A DNA stretch of 64,000 nucleotides. Source: Palleronia pontilimi. Its GTDB lineage: Bacteria; Pseudomonadota; Alphaproteobacteria; Rhodobacterales; Rhodobacteraceae. Shown piece after piece: positions 55,250 to 63,903 of the stretch (the first letter of the stretch is position 1; each line of letters begins with the position of its first letter). The notes under the pieces were generated by a model, which made no database searches, had not been told where the DNA came from, and saw only the letters and a program-made list of their open reading frames with translations. The stretch covers positions 123,881 through 187,880 of the forward strand of contig NZ_JAEKPD010000006.1 of NCBI RefSeq assembly GCF_016412875.1, read 5' to 3'. The position numbers were made by a program, and so were the translations under genes.

Positions 55250-56140
55250 TCAAGCGGTCGCCCGGAAAGAGCCTTTGATCGCCGCGGCGCAATGGTCGGC
55301 GATGGCCGCCCGGGTGGTGACCCAGAGGTCATCGGCCTGCCCGCAGATCCCGGCGATCTCGTCGATCGCCCAGGCTGCCGCGGGTCGGCCGTAGCAATGT
55401 CCATGGGCGAAGATGTCCAAGATGATCGTTTCTTCGGGCTGTTGTCGAAGTCCCGCCAGGGCTTCGGCGAACAGCTCCACGAACTGGCCCGGCGTGCGCC
55501 CGAAGCGCATGGAATGCGGCAAATCGTTGAACTCGACCGACATGGGGATCGCCAGGATCTCTCCCTCCGGGAAGACCTGGACATAAGGCAGGTCCTGGTC
55601 CAGCGCGTCGCCGTGCCACGTATATCCCGCTTTCACGAGCCGCCTTTGGTTTTCCGTCGAGGACGTGACGCGCGGGCTGATCCAGCCCATGGGGCGCGCG
55701 CCGGTCGATGCTTCGATCAGCCTGGTGGTCGCGGCGATCGAAGCGTCGTCCTCTACGGCCGAAAGGGTCGGCGCGACCATGTCCTGCGCGTAGCCGTGGG
55801 CCACCACGTCGTGCCCGGCTTCGGCGACGGCTTTCAGGTGGTCGGGGTGATGCTCCGCGACCTTGCCGGAGGTAAGGACGCTCGCCGACAGGCCGTGGCG
55901 GTCGAGGATGCCAAGCAGGCGGCGGCTTCCGGCTTCGGCGTTGTAGCGGCCGTAGGAGTCCGCGTTCGGATCGAAGATGCCGTCGCCCAGCAGGTTGCCC
56001 ATCGGCCCCACCCCGGACGTCGCGCCATCCGACCACATTTCGTAGGCCACGTTGAAGACGACCGCGATGCGGCGCCCGCCCGGCCAGACAAGCCCGCCCG
56101 GAAGCTGACGTCGTTCCGGGGTGATGCCTTCCATGTGCAT
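55250..56140 (-). CDS. Polysaccharide deacetylase family protein (PuuE-like)
   Basis: 296 residues of the NodB-type deacetylase fold. RRIAVVFNVAYEMW, GRYNAEAGSRRLLGILDRHG, and HPDHLKAVAEAGHDVVAHGY resemble the metal-independent allantoinase/peptidoglycan-amidase-like PuuE group rather than chitin deacetylases. The start at 56140 follows GAAGGA. It is divergent from the dctPQM transporter genes, suggesting that it acts on the imported compound (inference). Confidence 0.82.
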   Translation of the reverse strand: MHMEGITPERRQLPGGLVWPGGRRIAVVFNVAYEMWSDGATSGVGPMGNLLGDGIFDPNADSYGRYNAEAGSRRLLGILDRHGLSASVLTSGKVAEHHPDHLKAVAEAGHDVVAHGYAQDMVAPTLSAVEDDASIAATTRLIEASTGARPMGWISPRVTSSTENQRRLVKAGYTWHGDALDQDLPYVQVFPEGEILAIPMSVEFNDLPHSMRFGRTPGQFVELFAEALAGLRQQPEETIILDIFAHGHCYGRPAAAWAIDEIAGICGQADDLWVTTRAAIADHCAAAIKGSFRATA

Positions 56141-56394
56141 GACGCGTATCCTTCGGCTGCCGTTGAGGTCTGATCGGTGTCCCGGTTCGACCCCTTGGTA
56201 GCGTCCTCCTGCACGTGGCGGAACTGCATTATCCGCACCTTCGGATGCACCGGATTCAGGCCGCAAGCTGCACGCCCTGCATCTGGTGCTGCCTTTTATG
56301 CACTATCTGCACGTTTTGGGACCGGCTATGACTCAGGGCAGTCGGCCCCTGCGGACACATTGCACGCCAGGGGCATTCCAAGGGAGGAAGACCA

Positions 56395-57393
56395 ATGAAA
56401 CACAATTCCGTTCGCAGGTTCGCGCTTGTCGCGGCCGCCACCATGTCGGTGGCCGGTGCGGCCAGTGCCGCAGAATTCGAGTTCAAGCTCGCCTGGCTGA
56501 CCGCCGATAGCCCGACCGATCCCTATGCGATCGCCGCGCATGCGTTCAAGGACGAGATCGAGGCGGCCCTGCCGGACCGAGTCGAGGTGTCGCTGTTTCC
56601 CAACCGTCAGCTGGGCGACGACAAGGAGATCCTGGAAGGGCTGCAATTCGGAACCATAGACCTTGGCATCATCACCAACGCCGTCGTCGCCAACCTGGAG
56701 CCGACCTACCAGCTTCTGGACCTGCCGTTCCTGTTCGGCGATGCCGGACAGGCGCACCAGGTCCTGGACGGCCCCGTCGGCCAGCAGCTAGCCGAAAACC
56801 TGCGCCAGCACGGCGTCGTGTCGCTGGGCGCGGCCGAAGGCGGCTTTCGCAACATGATCAACAACACCCGGCCCGTGCGGACGCCCGAAGATGTCGAAGG
56901 CGTGAAGTATCGCACGATGCAGAATCCCGTCTTCATCGAGATGTTCTCGTCGCTGGGCGGCAGCCCGATCCCTATGGCCTGGGGCGAGGTCTTCACCGCG
57001 ATGCAGCAGGGCACGGTCGACGGGCTCGAGATCCCGGCGTCGGTGGTCAATTCCAACAACTACGCCGATGTCACGAAGTATCTCAGCTTCACCCGCCATA
57101 CCTACTCGGCCATTCACCTGCTGATGTCCGAGCGCGCGTTCCAGGGCCTGCCCGACGACGTGCAGCAGGCCGTGGTCGATGCTGGCGAGGCCGCCATCGA
57201 AGCGCAGCGCGACGCCGTAGCCGCCGCCGAGGCCGAGGTGATCCAGGCGCTGACCGACAAGGGGATGGAGATCAACGATATCGAGGATGTGGGCGCCTTC
57301 CGCGCCCGGGTCGGGCCGGTCTACGAGCGGTTCGAGCCGTCGATCGGCAGCGACCTGCTGAACGAAGCGCTCGCCGCCGTCGCGGCCGAGTAA
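56395..57393 (+). CDS. dctP: TRAP transporter solute-binding protein DctP
   Basis: 332 residues with a Sec signal (cut after ASA) and the DctP fold: KDEIEAALPDRVEVSLFPN, then LPFLFGDAGQAHQVLDGPVG, KYRTMQNPVFIEMFSSLGG (the arginine binds the carboxylate of the ligand) and QQGTVDGLEIP. GGGAGGAAG precedes the ATG. It is the first of dctPQM; ligands of this family are usually organic acids. Confidence 0.95.
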   Translation: MKHNSVRRFALVAAATMSVAGAASAAEFEFKLAWLTADSPTDPYAIAAHAFKDEIEAALPDRVEVSLFPNRQLGDDKEILEGLQFGTIDLGIITNAVVANLEPTYQLLDLPFLFGDAGQAHQVLDGPVGQQLAENLRQHGVVSLGAAEGGFRNMINNTRPVRTPEDVEGVKYRTMQNPVFIEMFSSLGGSPIPMAWGEVFTAMQQGTVDGLEIPASVVNSNNYADVTKYLSFTRHTYSAIHLLMSERAFQGLPDDVQQAVVDAGEAAIEAQRDAVAAAEAEVIQALTDKGMEINDIEDVGAFRARVGPVYERFEPSIGSDLLNEALAAVAAE

Positions 57394-57403
57394 GAGCCGA
57401 CCG

Positions 57404-57904
57404 GTGCATCGTATCCCTTCGATGATTTCGACCACGAGCCGCGTGATTTCGCGGCTCGTGGCATCGATCTGCATCGCGATCATCTACGTCATGCTGGCTT
57501 TGCTCGTCACGCAGGTCCTGATGCGCTATTTCGTGGGCGCGCCGCCGAGCTGGACCGAGGAGCTGGCGATCATCCTTTTCGCCTGGCTGGTCCTGCTCTA
57601 TGCCACGGTCGGACTGCGCGAGGGCTTCCACGTCGCCATCGAGACGATCCCGGCGGGCTGGCCGCGCCTGCAGATCTGGGCCGACCGCTGGGTCGCAGCC
57701 CTCGCCTGCCTGTTCGGCTGGGTCACCCTGACGGCGGGCATCGCGTATGTCGGGCGCACCTCGGGACAAAAGACGGCCGCCCTGCAGGTCCCCATCGAGG
57801 TGCTTTATCTTTCGGTGCCGGTCTGCGGCGCCCTGTTCATCCTGCACGCCGTGGCGCGGATGATCGCACCGCAGGACGAACGGGCGAAGGCCGAAGCGGC
57901 ATGA
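57404..57904 (+). CDS. dctQ: TRAP transporter small permease DctQ
   Basis: 166 residues, four predicted membrane helices, with the DctQ hallmark WTEELAIILFAWLVLLYATV. The start is uncertain: GTG at 57404 or ATG at 57422, neither with a strong ribosome site. The stop overlaps the dctM start (ATGA). Confidence 0.93.
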   Translation: MHRIPSMISTTSRVISRLVASICIAIIYVMLALLVTQVLMRYFVGAPPSWTEELAIILFAWLVLLYATVGLREGFHVAIETIPAGWPRLQIWADRWVAALACLFGWVTLTAGIAYVGRTSGQKTAALQVPIEVLYLSVPVCGALFILHAVARMIAPQDERAKAEAA

Positions 57905-59181
57905 GCATGACGGTTCTGGCCCTGGCGGTCGGTCTGCCGACGATGCTGGTGATGCGGGTCCCCTTGGCCCTGGCGATCGGGATCGCGACCATCCTGGCGC
58001 TCTGGACCGCGGATATCGACATGATGATCTTCGCGCAGCGCATGGTGTCCGGCACGCAATCCTTCAGCCTGCTGGCGATCCCGTTCTTCATCCTGGCGGG
58101 GGACTTGATGACGGCGGGCGGGATCTCGCGCCGCTTGGTGGCTTTCGCGGATGTGCTCGTGCGCCACCGCACCGGCGGGCTGGGCATGGTCGCCGTGCTG
58201 GCGGCGGCCTTCTTCGCCGCGCTGTCCGGCTCCGCCCCCGCGACCACCGCCGCCATCGGCGCGATCATGATCCCCGAGATGGAAAAGCGCGGCTATTCCC
58301 GCCCCTTCGCCACCGCCCTTGCCGTCGCGGGCGGCATCATAGGGCCGATGCTTCCGCCTTCGATCCCGATGGTGGTTTGGGGGGTGATGTCCGAAACCTC
58401 GATCAGCGAGCTCTTCCTTGCGGGGATCATTCCCGGCCTTTTGCTCGCGGTCGGACTCATGGGCCTGTGCTGGCTTCACGCGCGCCGACACGGCATCGCC
58501 CCGCAGCCCAAGGCCAGTCGCGCCGAAGTCTGGGACGCGTTCAACGCCGCGAAATGGGCGCTTTGCGGGCCTGTCGTGGTGCTCGGCGGGATCTATGGCG
58601 GCATCGTCACGCCGACCGAGGCCGCCATCGTCGCCGCGGTCTTCGCCCTCATCCTCGGCTTCGGCATCTACCGCGAGCTGACCTTCGCCACGATCGGCCC
58701 CGTGACGCGCAATTCGCTGAAGACGATGACGATCGTGATGTTCATCATTGCGCTGGCGAACGGCTTCGGCTGGGTCATGGCCTTTCAGCAGATCCCCGGG
58801 CGGGTCACCGATGCCCTCGCGGGCCTGTCGGATATGCCGACGCTCTACCTTCTGGTCCTGAACGCGACGCTGCTCTTCATCGGGTGCATCATGGACAACC
58901 TGGCGGCGATGATCATCCTCGCCTCGTTCCTAGTCCCGATCGGCGAGCAGCTGGGAATGGACCCGGTGCAGTTCGGCGCCATGATAGCGATCAACTTCAC
59001 CATCGGCATGGCGACACCGCCCTTCGGCTACACGATCTTCGTCGGCGCTGCGATCAGCGGGCTCAGGATCGGGCAGATCGCGCGCCCGCTGCTCCCGATG
59101 CTCGGGGTCATGATCGCCGTGCTGTTGCTGGTGGCCTTCGTCCCGGCGGTGACGCTGAGCATCGTCGCGTGGTTCCGGTGA
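57901..59181 (+). CDS. dctM: TRAP transporter large permease DctM
   Basis: 426 residues with twelve or so membrane helices. Family motifs: FILAGDLMTAGGISRRLVAF, LSGSAPATTAAIGAIMIPEM, GGIIGPMLPPSIPMVVWG, and TPTEAAIVAAVFALILG. It is coupled to dctQ by ATGA and followed after 10 bases by a LysR gene, likely the local regulator. Confidence 0.96.
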   Translation: MSMTVLALAVGLPTMLVMRVPLALAIGIATILALWTADIDMMIFAQRMVSGTQSFSLLAIPFFILAGDLMTAGGISRRLVAFADVLVRHRTGGLGMVAVLAAAFFAALSGSAPATTAAIGAIMIPEMEKRGYSRPFATALAVAGGIIGPMLPPSIPMVVWGVMSETSISELFLAGIIPGLLLAVGLMGLCWLHARRHGIAPQPKASRAEVWDAFNAAKWALCGPVVVLGGIYGGIVTPTEAAIVAAVFALILGFGIYRELTFATIGPVTRNSLKTMTIVMFIIALANGFGWVMAFQQIPGRVTDALAGLSDMPTLYLLVLNATLLFIGCIMDNLAAMIILASFLVPIGEQLGMDPVQFGAMIAINFTIGMATPPFGYTIFVGAAISGLRIGQIARPLLPMLGVMIAVLLLVAFVPAVTLSIVAWFR

Positions 59182-59191
59182 CGGTGGCCGC

Positions 59192-60118
59192 ATGGTGAAC
59201 CTGCGCAATTTCGACCTGAACCTGCTGGTGATCTTTCGCGCGATCCTGAACCGCGGCTCGATCGCCGGTGCGGCCGAAGAGGTCGGCCTGTCGCCGTCGG
59301 CCGTCAGCCACGCGCTCAGCCGCTTGCGGATCATGCTGAACGACGAGCTGTTCTTCCGCACCGCCGACGGCGTGCAGCCAACGGACCGGGCCCGGGAGTT
59401 GAGCGCCGATATCGAGCGTGGCCTGGGCTTCATCTCGACGGCCATATCGCAGCAGCACCAGTTCGAGCCGGGCAAGGCCAGGCGCACCTTCACGATCCAG
59501 GTGGCGGATTACGTCTCGGGCTTTCTTCTGCCCCGGCTCGCGCGGCGACTGGAAAAAGAGGCGCCGGGCGTCTCCATCGACATCCTGCCCTTCACGATCT
59601 CGACCGAAAGTGTCTGGGACCGCGTGGATATGCAGGTGCGCCTGACCCCCGGCCGCCTTCAGCCCGAAATGGTCCGCAGCAAAAGGCTCGCCGTGGACGA
59701 GGTCGTCGTGCTCATGCGCGAGGACCACCCCCGTGCAGGCGACCCCATGACGGCAGAGCTCTACGCGGCCCTGCCCCATGTGAAGCTGTCGCAATCGGCC
59801 ACGGGGACGACGGTGATCGAGGACGTGCTGTCGGCGCGCGGCTTGCGCCGTGATCTGCAAATGACGGTGGCCAGCTGGTTCGACATCCCGGACATCGTGG
59901 CAAACTCCGATCTGATCGCCATCGCGCCATCGCGGTTGCTCGACCTCGATCCCCGGCTCGCCACCCTCAAATGGGCACCGCTTCCGCTCGACGAGGTCGT
60001 GTTTTCCTTCGATTTGTGCTGGGATCTCAGGACCGAACGGGAACCGGGCCAGAAGTGGTTGCGCGAGCTGATCCTGACATTGTTCGAAGAAGACCAGTCG
60101 GTTCACATGCCGAGATAG
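59192..60118 (+). CDS. LysR-family regulator of the TRAP cluster
   Basis: 308 residues opening with MVNLRNFDLNLLVIFRAILN, the NodD/LeuO-like LysR start; HTH is GAAEEVGLSPSAVSHALSRL. A complete effector domain follows. Its position as the fourth gene after dctPQM implies that it regulates the transporter and the divergent deacetylase gene in response to the imported compound (inference). Confidence 0.92.
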   Translation: MVNLRNFDLNLLVIFRAILNRGSIAGAAEEVGLSPSAVSHALSRLRIMLNDELFFRTADGVQPTDRARELSADIERGLGFISTAISQQHQFEPGKARRTFTIQVADYVSGFLLPRLARRLEKEAPGVSIDILPFTISTESVWDRVDMQVRLTPGRLQPEMVRSKRLAVDEVVVLMREDHPRAGDPMTAELYAALPHVKLSQSATGTTVIEDVLSARGLRRDLQMTVASWFDIPDIVANSDLIAIAPSRLLDLDPRLATLKWAPLPLDEVVFSFDLCWDLRTEREPGQKWLRELILTLFEEDQSVHMPR

Positions 60119-60670
60119 TCCTCCATTCGGTCGACTGGCGAAGGGATCCGCTTTGCAGACGACGCTGCGGACTCAATCGGGCGACCCCTTTCGAACGCCC
60201 CGAATGAGATCACGCCTTCGGCAGATTTCTTCTTTGCATCCGAACACCGGCCCAATTCTCTTCAGCAGCACCGACGACCACGCACTTTCCCTTCAACGTT
60301 CTCTCGACAAGGTCAAAATAATGAACGGCAGGAACCTCGGGAAATCGGATCGCTAAGCCCAATTGACCTCATTTCAATGAAGACCCGCGGCTTCAGCCAA
60401 GCCGCTGGCCATTAATCGGTAGCCGCGAGAAATGTAAGTGCAAGCGATTGTTGGCCACTTCCCGCCCCCGAGCGCCATATAACCCATTGATTTATAACAA
60501 CCCCAAAGATTGAGCGGCTCGCCGTTTTGGCCACTATGATAGCGAATGTTAGCCACTCTCTCCGCGCCAACCCAATATTTTCGATTTTTCGACAAAGCAA
60601 AACAAAAGGGCCGCCCCGGAGGGCGGCCCTTTTTTGCGCATCTGGTGAATTACGATCTGTGGTCCAAGGA
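60119..60670. other. 552-bp non-coding region, change to lower GC
   Basis: Base composition drops here relative to the preceding 60 kb (for example AT-rich stretches at 60260-60330 and 60480-60610). No gene is recognisable. A terminator at 60604-60635 serves the minus-strand gene beyond it. The region is the likely left edge of the island carrying the reverse transcriptase; no attachment-site duplication was found by eye. Confidence 0.5.
60604..60635 (-). terminator. Bidirectional terminator at the left edge of the island
   Basis: A 9-bp GC stem (GGGCCGCCC / GGGCGGCCC) with a 4-base loop is flanked by four A residues on the left and six T residues on the right, so it can work on both strands. 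It lies about 35 bases past the stop codon of the minus-strand gene. Confidence 0.92.
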
Positions 60671-61669
60671 TCAGGCGGGGAGAACCTTGGCGACATCCGA
60701 GACTTGGTAGATTTCGACACCGATATCGCTCCACGGCACTGCTGGCTTCACGCCAATCTTCTTCAGCGAGCCCCGGTGGTCTTTGACCCCAGTTCCATGC
60801 TTGTCAGCTGCATGAGCCAAGGTGGTGAACCGCGCCCCGAACGCTGCGACACTCTCCGGCAGGAAGCGGGCGATCGTGAAATCGGAACCGACACCCGTCA
60901 CCATGTAGGGGGTCAACGATACCTCGTCGCACGGCCGGCCGACGAGTTCCCATCCCGCATCCTTGTTCAGTTTGAGGGCAGCGAAGGCCTCTGATGCTGT
61001 CATCCCGATAAGGGTCGTGCTGGCGACCTTTTTCACCTCGGCCGGGCAGACCCTTAGACCTTCGAGACCAGAAATTCCGTCGATGCGAACTACGTGCTGA
61101 AGAAACCCGCCAGCGATCAGTTGCACGACGCAGGCACCGGGGATCTTTGCCTTCTCCGCAGCTTTCGAAATCTTCACCAGGCCAGAAGTCGCGTCCTTCA
61201 ACGTAGAGTTCGCGTCAAGCAACCGGGTCAGCGCCTCCATTTCATCCCCGTCCGCCCCCTTCTGAAGCTTGCCGTTGATACCCGGAGTTCCTTAGTAGAC
61301 CGGCGTCAGAACCCGTTCGTTGCACAACTGCTCGACCATGGGTCTGGTGCAATTCAGGACCTCGGGTAACTGGGACATCTTAACGATCCGCCTTACGCGC
61401 GCAGCCGCGGCCCGTCCGAGGTCCACCGGGATGGCGAAGTGGGCGCCCGCGTCCTGCGGAACGATACCTGACCCGATCAGCATGCTATGCAGGCGACGGG
61501 AATCGTCATCGTTGCGGCAACCTTGGATGCCAGCAGCGAACGCATCGTCAACTACCTCAACGATCGCGGCCTCGCCATCAACGTCCTGTTTTTCCAAGTA
61601 TTCGATCATGGCGAAAGCCAACTCTTGAGTCGCGCCTGGTTGATCGACCCTGGCGACGTTCAAGTTCAA
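60671..61669 (-). pseudogene. Unknown gene interrupted by an in-frame TAA, possibly TniQ-like
   Basis: Two frames, 61669-61292 and 61240-60671, are in the same phase; a single TAA at 61294-61292 (LTPVY, stop, GTPGING) separates them. Joined, they give about 332 residues starting from a TTG, and the frame stays open a further 50 codons upstream without a start. Repeated segments (VRRIVKMSQLPEVLNC, MTASEAFAALKLNKDAGWEL, YQVSDV) look like small HTH-type modules as in the C-terminal half of TniQ-family proteins. That identification is weak. A fresh nonsense mutation in a mobile or defence gene is the simplest reading. Confidence 0.55.
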
Positions 61670-61765
61670 GCGGCGAGCACCGGCAGGCGCGGTGAGAAAG
61701 AACCGTGGAACGGCGAATTCTAAGTCAGTTTTGGCGAAAGCGCCTCGCGTAGCTGGGACGAGGCC

Positions 61766-62152
61766 GTGCGATACGGCTTTGTCTCTGGCGGTGGCGGGAC
61801 ATGGTATAGCAACTCACTCCGCATGCTCAGCGAGGGAGATAGGATCTGGGCGGAAATCCCCGGGAAAGGCTTTGTCGGAGTTGGACGGGTCAAGGGGAGC
61901 CGTGTGCCTGCGAAGGACTTTATCATCGACGACCGACCAGCTCTTGAGGTCCTTCAAGCTGCCTATCATCGGGAGTTCGCCCAAGATCCCGAAAAAGCGG
62001 AATATTTTGTTCCAGTCGAGTGGGATCGCACCGTGACAGAGGATAAGGCGGTTCAAGAGGTGGGGATGTTCGGGAATCAGAATACGGTATGCAAGCCGGT
62101 TACTCCGGCGTGGCGCACCACGGTAGAAAGACTAAAGTTAGTGTTTCTATGA
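61766..62152 (+). pseudogene. C-terminal part of a nuclease-associated protein family
   Basis: 129 codons from a GTG, but the frame is already meaningful upstream (SFGESASRSWDEAV from 61732) and has no start before its TAA, so the gene has lost its N-terminus. Motifs YGFVSGGGGTWYSNSLRMLS, GDRIWAEIPGKGFVGVGRVK, and GMFGNQNTVCKPVTPAWR match, from memory, a family found alone or fused to PD-(D/E)XK-type nuclease domains. It is surrounded by other damaged genes. Confidence 0.5.
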
Positions 62153-62800
62153 ACTTACGTCATCGGCCGTAGCTGGCACCAAGTCCAATTCAGCCATCAT
62201 ATGCGCCTGCTCGGCATACCGTCCGGCGACCCTGTCAGCCCGCTCATTGTATTGATCGCCCGCATGGCCTTTCACCCACTGAACGCGAACGCTGCGCTTC
62301 GAAACCTCGACCTCGAAGAGCTTCCACAGGTCACTGTTCCGTTTAATTGTCTTCCCCTTGTTCACCGCATCATGGACGTATTGACTGTCGGTCCTCACTA
62401 TCACCGACGCACCGACAGCCGTGTGGCGTAGGGCCTCGATAACAGCTTGCAGTTCCATGCGATTGTTGGTCGTAGAACGTTCATATCCTCCAAACTCCTC
62501 GTTCGTCTCATGGATGATGAATGCCCAGCCACCCGGGTGACGCTCTTTTTTGCGCTGCCGTCGTCCTGCATAAAGAGCCCCGTCCGTCGAGATGGTAGTG
62601 GTGGCTTTAGACGCCCGGAACAAGCCGGCAGGACCAAGCCGAAATGGCACGTCATCGAGCGCACGCCGCTCAATGTCGGTCAACAGGCCGACGCCGCCCA
62701 TACGGCGCCTCGACTTACGATCGGCCGTCTCCATCCGTCGAGCAAACCATGACCGAAAATGCTCGAGTTTTTCATCGACCTTGATGTCGAGACCGTCCAT
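62147..62800 (-). CDS. RNase HI-domain protein paired with the reverse transcriptase
   Basis: 217 residues. The RNase HI domain (about 68-195) has all catalytic residues: Asp73 (STDGAL), Glu116 (NNRMELQAV), Asp138 (RTDSQYV), His179 and Asp189 (WVKGHAGDQYNERADRVA). A 67-residue N-terminal part, helical and basic (SWFARRMETADRKSRRR), is not part of the standard enzyme. It starts 18 bases after the reverse transcriptase stop on the same strand. Being separate from the house-keeping rnhA, it probably trims RNA from cDNA made by its neighbour (inference). Confidence 0.88.
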   Translation of the reverse strand: MDGLDIKVDEKLEHFRSWFARRMETADRKSRRRMGGVGLLTDIERRALDDVPFRLGPAGLFRASKATTTISTDGALYAGRRQRKKERHPGGWAFIIHETNEEFGGYERSTTNNRMELQAVIEALRHTAVGASVIVRTDSQYVHDAVNKGKTIKRNSDLWKLFEVEVSKRSVRVQWVKGHAGDQYNERADRVAGRYAEQAHMMAELDLVPATADDVSS

Positions 62801-62818
62801 GGTTTCAACGCTTGTCGT

Positions 62819-63903
62819 TTATGAGAACGACTCGCCCCACCCACGTAGAACTCGGTCGACTAAGGCGAGGCTCTGAGCGTAGCGCTGGCGAGCTGCAAAA
62901 CTATTTCCGGCCTTCCGCACCTCCTCGATTGCCCTCCTACCAGCAGACAGATGGCCGTCCACGGTCTCCAGAATTCCTTTGCGCGCTCGACGCGACGGCT
63001 GCCAGAGCCCCGGCCGACAATTGTAGCCGAGGAAATCGAACCCATCGGCGACTCGGCCATACTGAGCTTTTTCGGCGGAGACTGACGCCGCGAAAGGGTC
63101 ATGACATCGCATTCCATGCTCGGCGAGATACTTCCGAGCGCTGTGGAATGCCTTCGGACCTTCGCTTCAGACGGTCCAAGCAAAACGAAATCATCAATGA
63201 AGCGTGCACATAGAATGCCGCGATCATTGAACTTTTGATCGAATGGCTGAAGGAGAATGTTCCCAAAGAGTGGTGACAAGGGTGACCCTTGGGCTACACC
63301 CTCGCTATCTGTTGGGAATATGGATCGATCCTCTCCCAGAACCTCCTCGTTTCCGAGCGTTACCGTGGTGGCGTCATCCAACAAGTTCAAGAAACGCTCA
63401 TCGTCAACGTCACGAGCGATACGTTCAAGAACTACCTTGCGAGGGATTCCATCGAAGAACCCGGAGATGTCCGAGCGCACGAAGAATGTATGATCACTTT
63501 TGAACGCATCACTCAGAAATTTCAGAGCGTGCGGGACTGAACGATCTGGAACGCCGCCAAAGCTGCTCTGCTGACGTCCTGCTTCGCGCGCGATCTCAGC
63601 CTTTTCCTGTAGGGTATCGAGCAGCGCCCGTTCAACAATCCGGTTGTGGACAGATGCCATGACGATGCCGCGCTTGCCGCCGCTGCTTTTCGACTTCAGG
63701 ACACCTTTCTGCGGGTCGAATTCAAACGTTCCCTCACGAAGGCGTCTCTGAATCCTCAATATGTCCCTGTTTGCAGTGCGCTCGAAGTCCTCGATCGCAC
63801 TGCGGGTTTCTTCAGCTTTTGATCGGGCTCCGTTCGCGCGAATCTTGCGCCAAGCCTTATGGAGCGACTCTTGTTTGCGGCAGAGTTCGAACAATTTCCC
63901 CAT
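62819..63903 (-). pseudogene. Reverse transcriptase with a FIDDF active site, frameshifted
   Basis: About 360 codons. Residues 1-250 hold RT motifs: GKRGIVMASVHNRIVERALL, SFGGVPDRSVPHALKFL, FFVRSDISGFFDGIP (Asp145), GVAQGSPLSPLFGNILLQPF, and CARFIDDFVLLG (Asp237, Asp238). After SEAKVR (about 63155) the frame must shift by one base to continue as AFHSARKYLAEHG, then FDFLGYNCRPG and the C-terminal part ending at 62819. No maturase or endonuclease domain and no intron are seen. The start is taken as the ATG at 63903; the frame stays open to 63990. It is not a standard retron or group II intron RT. Confidence 0.85.

Noticed and set aside
63140..63165. Programmed ribosomal frameshift in the reverse transcriptase
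   Set aside because: No slippery heptamer or downstream pseudoknot is apparent; a one-base deletion explains the change more simply.
62819..63903. Retron or group II intron
   Set aside because: No msr/msd-like inverted repeats are visible in the available flank, the active site is FIDDF rather than YADD, and there is no maturase/endonuclease domain or intron structure. The 5' flank beyond 64000 is unseen, so a non-coding RNA cannot be excluded.
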